DNA from: Rhodocyclaceae bacterium
GTDB lineage: Bacteria; Pseudomonadota; Gammaproteobacteria; Burkholderiales; Rhodocyclaceae
Reading direction: 5' to 3'
NCBI GenBank assembly: GCA_030681195.1
Contig: JAUXXJ010000018.1
Coordinates: forward strand, 1 to 64,000
DNA length: 64,000 nt
The notes beneath the pieces are model-generated. The model was not told where the DNA came from and searched no databases. It saw nothing but the letters and a program-made list of their open reading frames with translations. The position numbers and the translations under genes are program-made. Below, one piece after another: positions 61,349-64,000 of the stretch. Each line of letters starts with the position of its first letter. Within the stretch, counting starts at the first letter, position 1.

Positions 61349-62242
61349 ATGGGTGGCGATTATGTAGACGTTCTCTTCGGCAGACACGGTTTCAAAGTTC
61401 CTTCGAAGGTGAAGGGGTCAGACGGCCATGTCTACGCGGTCGAAGAGCAAATAGGGTCCGGGGGCAATGCCGTCGTCTGCCAGTGCGCAGACGAGCGCGA
61501 CGGGACCGTCTATGCAATCAAATTTTTGACCAGCTCCAAGGACGCCAGTCGCCTGCCCCGTTTCCAGTTAGAAACGAGAATCATCGAAAAACTTGCGGCC
61601 ACGCGTCACGACCACCTAATCAGGTTCGTCACGAGCGGTGAGGCGGAGAGCCTTTCATATGACCGTAGGCGGCGGCAGCACGTCCCGGTGTCCATGCCTT
61701 TTTTCGTCATGGAGCGTGCCTCGAATACTCTTCGCGGTTTTCTCGCCGCTTCGAACGAACCGGTGGCGCAAGAAATTTACAACGCTCAATTTCGTGGACT
61801 CGTTGGAGCACTTGAAATATTGCACGAACATGCCATACATCGCGACATCAAGCCTGACAACATCCTGGTCGTAGGTGAGCGATGGGCAATCAGCGACTTT
61901 GGTCTGTGCGAACCGGTAGGCGACGATGGAGGAAAAGATCTGACTCGCATTGGAGAAATTCCTGGGCCGCGCTTCTGGCTTTCGCCAGAAGCGAACAATC
62001 GTTCCGTCGGCGTGCAGGAAGAAATTTCTTCGGCATCTGATGTCTTCCAGTTGGCGGCGGTTTTCTGGTGGGTTGTTACCCGGCGGCATCCGAGCGGCAT
62101 CTTGACGCGGGAGGACTGGACGGGTGCAGAGAGGCTGTTCGGGCCGGTTTCGAAGGCGTTGCAGCACTCGCTGAGTCGCCGCTATGAGAACGCCAGCCAA
62201 TTCGGCGAAGCCGTCATACGAGCGATTGACGAGCCAAGATAG
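61349..62242 (+). CDS. Eukaryotic-like Ser/Thr protein kinase
   Basis: 297 residues, one base after the DUF262 gene. Glycine loop 'QIGSGGNAVVCQC', K58 in 'YAIKFL', helix C Glu in 'FQLETRIIEKL', catalytic loop 'HRDIKPDN' from H164, and D183-F-G. All catalytic residues are present, so it should be active. No membrane segment or sensor domain: the kinase domain fills the protein. Coupled translation suggests that it phosphorylates the DUF262 protein or a DptFGH subunit; kinases of this kind occur in several phage-defence systems. Confidence 0.88.
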   Translation: MGGDYVDVLFGRHGFKVPSKVKGSDGHVYAVEEQIGSGGNAVVCQCADERDGTVYAIKFLTSSKDASRLPRFQLETRIIEKLAATRHDHLIRFVTSGEAESLSYDRRRRQHVPVSMPFFVMERASNTLRGFLAASNEPVAQEIYNAQFRGLVGALEILHEHAIHRDIKPDNILVVGERWAISDFGLCEPVGDDGGKDLTRIGEIPGPRFWLSPEANNRSVGVQEEISSASDVFQLAAVFWWVVTRRHPSGILTREDWTGAERLFGPVSKALQHSLSRRYENASQFGEAVIRAIDEPR

Positions 62243-62429
62243 CGAAGCGACCTCCACGATCACATTGGATCGACCGAGCGCCGAGCTGCATTTTGGTAAG
62301 AGCTACCGTGCCACCAAGCTCAATGATGAACAGGGTTTAGCCCTTGCGCAGGCCTCATTCTTGTCTGACCAAGTCGTAGTTGGGGCTGTGGGGACCATCC
62401 GCGCAGACAACGACGCGCGACAGGCTTGA
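62243..62429 (+). pseudogene. Decayed duplicate of the DptH-like C-terminus
   Basis: Immediately after the kinase stop codon the frame reads 'SEATSTITLDRPSAEL.FGKSYRATKLNDEQGLALAQASFLSD', clearly parallel to the true DptH end 'SEATSKIALDRPGAELLLGKGHLAAKLNGEQGLVFGQAPFLSD' (59841-60018). It runs to a stop at 62429. No start codon belongs to it. It marks where a second dptH-like gene once ended. Confidence 0.75.
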
Positions 62430-62431
62430 TG

Positions 62432-64000
62432 TCAAGTGGCTCCGGGGATACCTTCTTGAGCCGCTTGCTCGTTGGCGGGAACGGCTGCGTCGTCAGGACC
62501 GTCATGGGCAATCAAAACAAGGCCCGCGAACGGAAGCTCTCTCTTTTTGTCTAGTGTGATCGCTTCGATCTGCTTTTTGTTTCTCGCGACGACGCCTTGC
62601 GTGACATCTTTGTCCGATTTGAATTCTTGGAAGCTTTGATTGGTGATTTTGCCGACGACGATGCCCTGTTCCAGCGTTTCATACAAAACGGTCGATTTCT
62701 GAATTGATTTCAGTATGTCTCTCGCTTTTTCGTGAACCGTATTGAGGTCAACTTGGTCGATTGCCCGGCAAATATCTTCGCATCCACGCTCGGTAAGGAG
62801 AAGTTTTTCAAGATGGTCCTGCCCATCTGAGGTTCTTCCAATGAAGCAGACGCCGCCATCTGCAAGAGAAGCAATATTCAGATTGCGAAGTTTGTTGTCG
62901 GTGTCGACTGTAAATGCCTGGATTCTCACCGCGTGGGTGGCGGGCATGGGCGCGGCCAAGCCGACGCGCCCCATGGAGGACAAGAGTTTTTGTTGAATCT
63001 CCAAAGCGTGCATGTCTCGCAGTCGGCCGACTCTTTCAAAAGCGGGTTGCTCAGAAAACAGAAATTCATTGAGCTCATCGTGAGTGAGCGTGAGAATGTG
63101 CTTCAAGTTCCATTGGATGAAGCGTCGAACACCATCGCCCATGTCAAAAACGGGCGTTTTCGCACCGCTGTTTTTCGCGCTCCAAGCTTCTGTTTTTAAT
63201 ACATGAAGCTCACCCACAAGGAACAGCACGCGTTTCAATTGGTTGCGTTGTAGGTCGCACGCTGGACTCAATACCGCCATGACCATGTTGCTTTGGATTT
63301 CTGGAAGTATGGGGGGCTTCTCGGCTACGGCCACGGCTGGTGCGGCTAGCCCGGCGGGCGCGGCTTCGGCCACGGGTGTAGGAGTGGGCAGTTTCCTTCG
63401 CAGGACATCGCCAAAGGAAACGCTGGAACCTATTGCGCCTGGTAGTTTGAGCCGAGCTCGATTGTGAAAAAGAGAGTGTTCGACAAATTCCAAAAGATCA
63501 TTTTCGCCAGCAACAAGTGGTGCTGGAAATTTTGATGTATCGAGACTGTTCAATGCCAAGGCAGTGTCGATGATGCTGGTGTTTGCTTCAATCTCGTGTT
63601 GCAGGACTTTGTCGAAAACATCAACCAGGTAGCTTCCCATCGGCTCGCCCTCGGCCGAGAGCAATAGATGCTGGATTTGCGCGAGATCGGATAGGCCAAG
63701 CTTTCGAATGAGCTTCGTGGTGTTGTTCCTTGCCGCGTCAAGGCCATCTTCCCAAGCGCATACAAATTCAGAGAGCTTGAGCGATTTTTGATAGTGGGTC
63801 GCAAGCCGCCCTACGGTTCTCTGGACGACGCCATCTACTTGGATGTCAGCCTTCACCAGAATTCGAAATGTGCTCTCAAAAAGCTTTGTTCCTTCACGAA
63901 AATCTGATCGCTTATCTTCGAGCCGGGTGCTGCGAGACATGAGGATTACAAGCGGGGGCTTGGTCCTGCGCTCCGAAATCGCGCTTGCGAGGCCATCGAT
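62432..64000 (-). CDS. Large protein with receiver-like N-terminus, cut by window edge
   Basis: The leftward frame is open through the right edge; the Met codon at 63940 is probably internal, because the 20 codons before it ('IDGLASAISERRTKPPLVILMSR') continue in frame and read like the strand/helix of a response-regulator receiver domain. At least 522 residues are visible: helical regions, a Pro/Ala-rich linker near 175-205 (counted from that Met) and 'MVMAVLSPACDLQRNQLKRVLFLVGELHVL'. No catalytic motif recognised. It converges on the DptH remnant. Confidence 0.6.
   Translation of the reverse strand: MDGLASAISERRTKPPLVILMSRSTRLEDKRSDFREGTKLFESTFRILVKADIQVDGVVQRTVGRLATHYQKSLKLSEFVCAWEDGLDAARNNTTKLIRKLGLSDLAQIQHLLLSAEGEPMGSYLVDVFDKVLQHEIEANTSIIDTALALNSLDTSKFPAPLVAGENDLLEFVEHSLFHNRARLKLPGAIGSSVSFGDVLRRKLPTPTPVAEAAPAGLAAPAVAVAEKPPILPEIQSNMVMAVLSPACDLQRNQLKRVLFLVGELHVLKTEAWSAKNSGAKTPVFDMGDGVRRFIQWNLKHILTLTHDELNEFLFSEQPAFERVGRLRDMHALEIQQKLLSSMGRVGLAAPMPATHAVRIQAFTVDTDNKLRNLNIASLADGGVCFIGRTSDGQDHLEKLLLTERGCEDICRAIDQVDLNTVHEKARDILKSIQKSTVLYETLEQGIVVGKITNQSFQEFKSDKDVTQGVVARNKKQIEAITLDKKRELPFAGLVLIAHDGPDDAAVPANEQAAQEGIPGAT

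Overview
The window looks like a betaproteobacterial chromosome, probably Rhodocyclales-like. That is a judgement from the style of the HU and Mrp/Pha proteins and from high GC in the core part, not a database result. It consists of two mobile regions flanking a short core-like segment.

Region A (1 to about 32.5 kb) is part of an integrative conjugative element with F-type transfer genes. It holds a TraF-like S26 peptidase, a MobH/TraI relaxase, TraW, TraU, TrbC, two cysteine-rich TraN-type proteins, an HU-like protein, a HipBA module and small DNA-binding proteins. The transfer genes are interrupted by cargo. Left of the relaxase are an ankyrin-repeat protein and an ApeA-like HEPN protein. 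Between the relaxase and TraW is a 10-kb cassette (7.2-17.4 kb), followed by a PcfJ-like protein, a NERD-domain protein and an SRAP/YedK protein.

The 7.2-17.4 kb cassette is the most unusual part. A divergent 959-residue protein joins a TIR-like/Rossmann region to a sigma-54 activator AAA+ domain. Opposite it, behind a near-consensus sigma-54 promoter with three half-sites spaced exactly 21 bp apart, lie a glycine-zipper hydrophobic protein and six tightly packed genes of nucleotide chemistry: a deaminase-like amidohydrolase, a thymidylate-synthase-like enzyme whose residues suggest a cytidine substrate, a B12-type radical SAM enzyme, a pyruvate-kinase/thymidylate-kinase fusion, a HAM1-HIT fusion and a methyltransferase. 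I infer an inducible pathway that makes or clears a modified nucleotide, possibly for defence. I know of no described system with this composition.

Region B (about 32.9-40.1 kb) looks like core chromosome: a complete leftward Mrp/Pha Na+(K+)/H+ antiporter operon (AB, C, D, E, F, G), an HU gene and a DNA-binding protein.

Region C (40.1 kb to the window end) is a second island. It begins at a 3' fragment of tRNA-Ser(GGA) next to a tyrosine recombinase. It carries a replication/partition set, an RloAB (AbiL-type) pair, a TOTE-type primase-helicase, a second recombinase, and a DptF-DptG-DptH-like operon followed by a DUF262 protein and a Ser/Thr kinase. A decayed second copy of the DptH C-terminus directly after the kinase gene suggests that the DUF262-kinase pair arrived by recombination. 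A leftward gene running off the right edge closes the window. No CRISPR array, rRNA or complete tRNA was seen.
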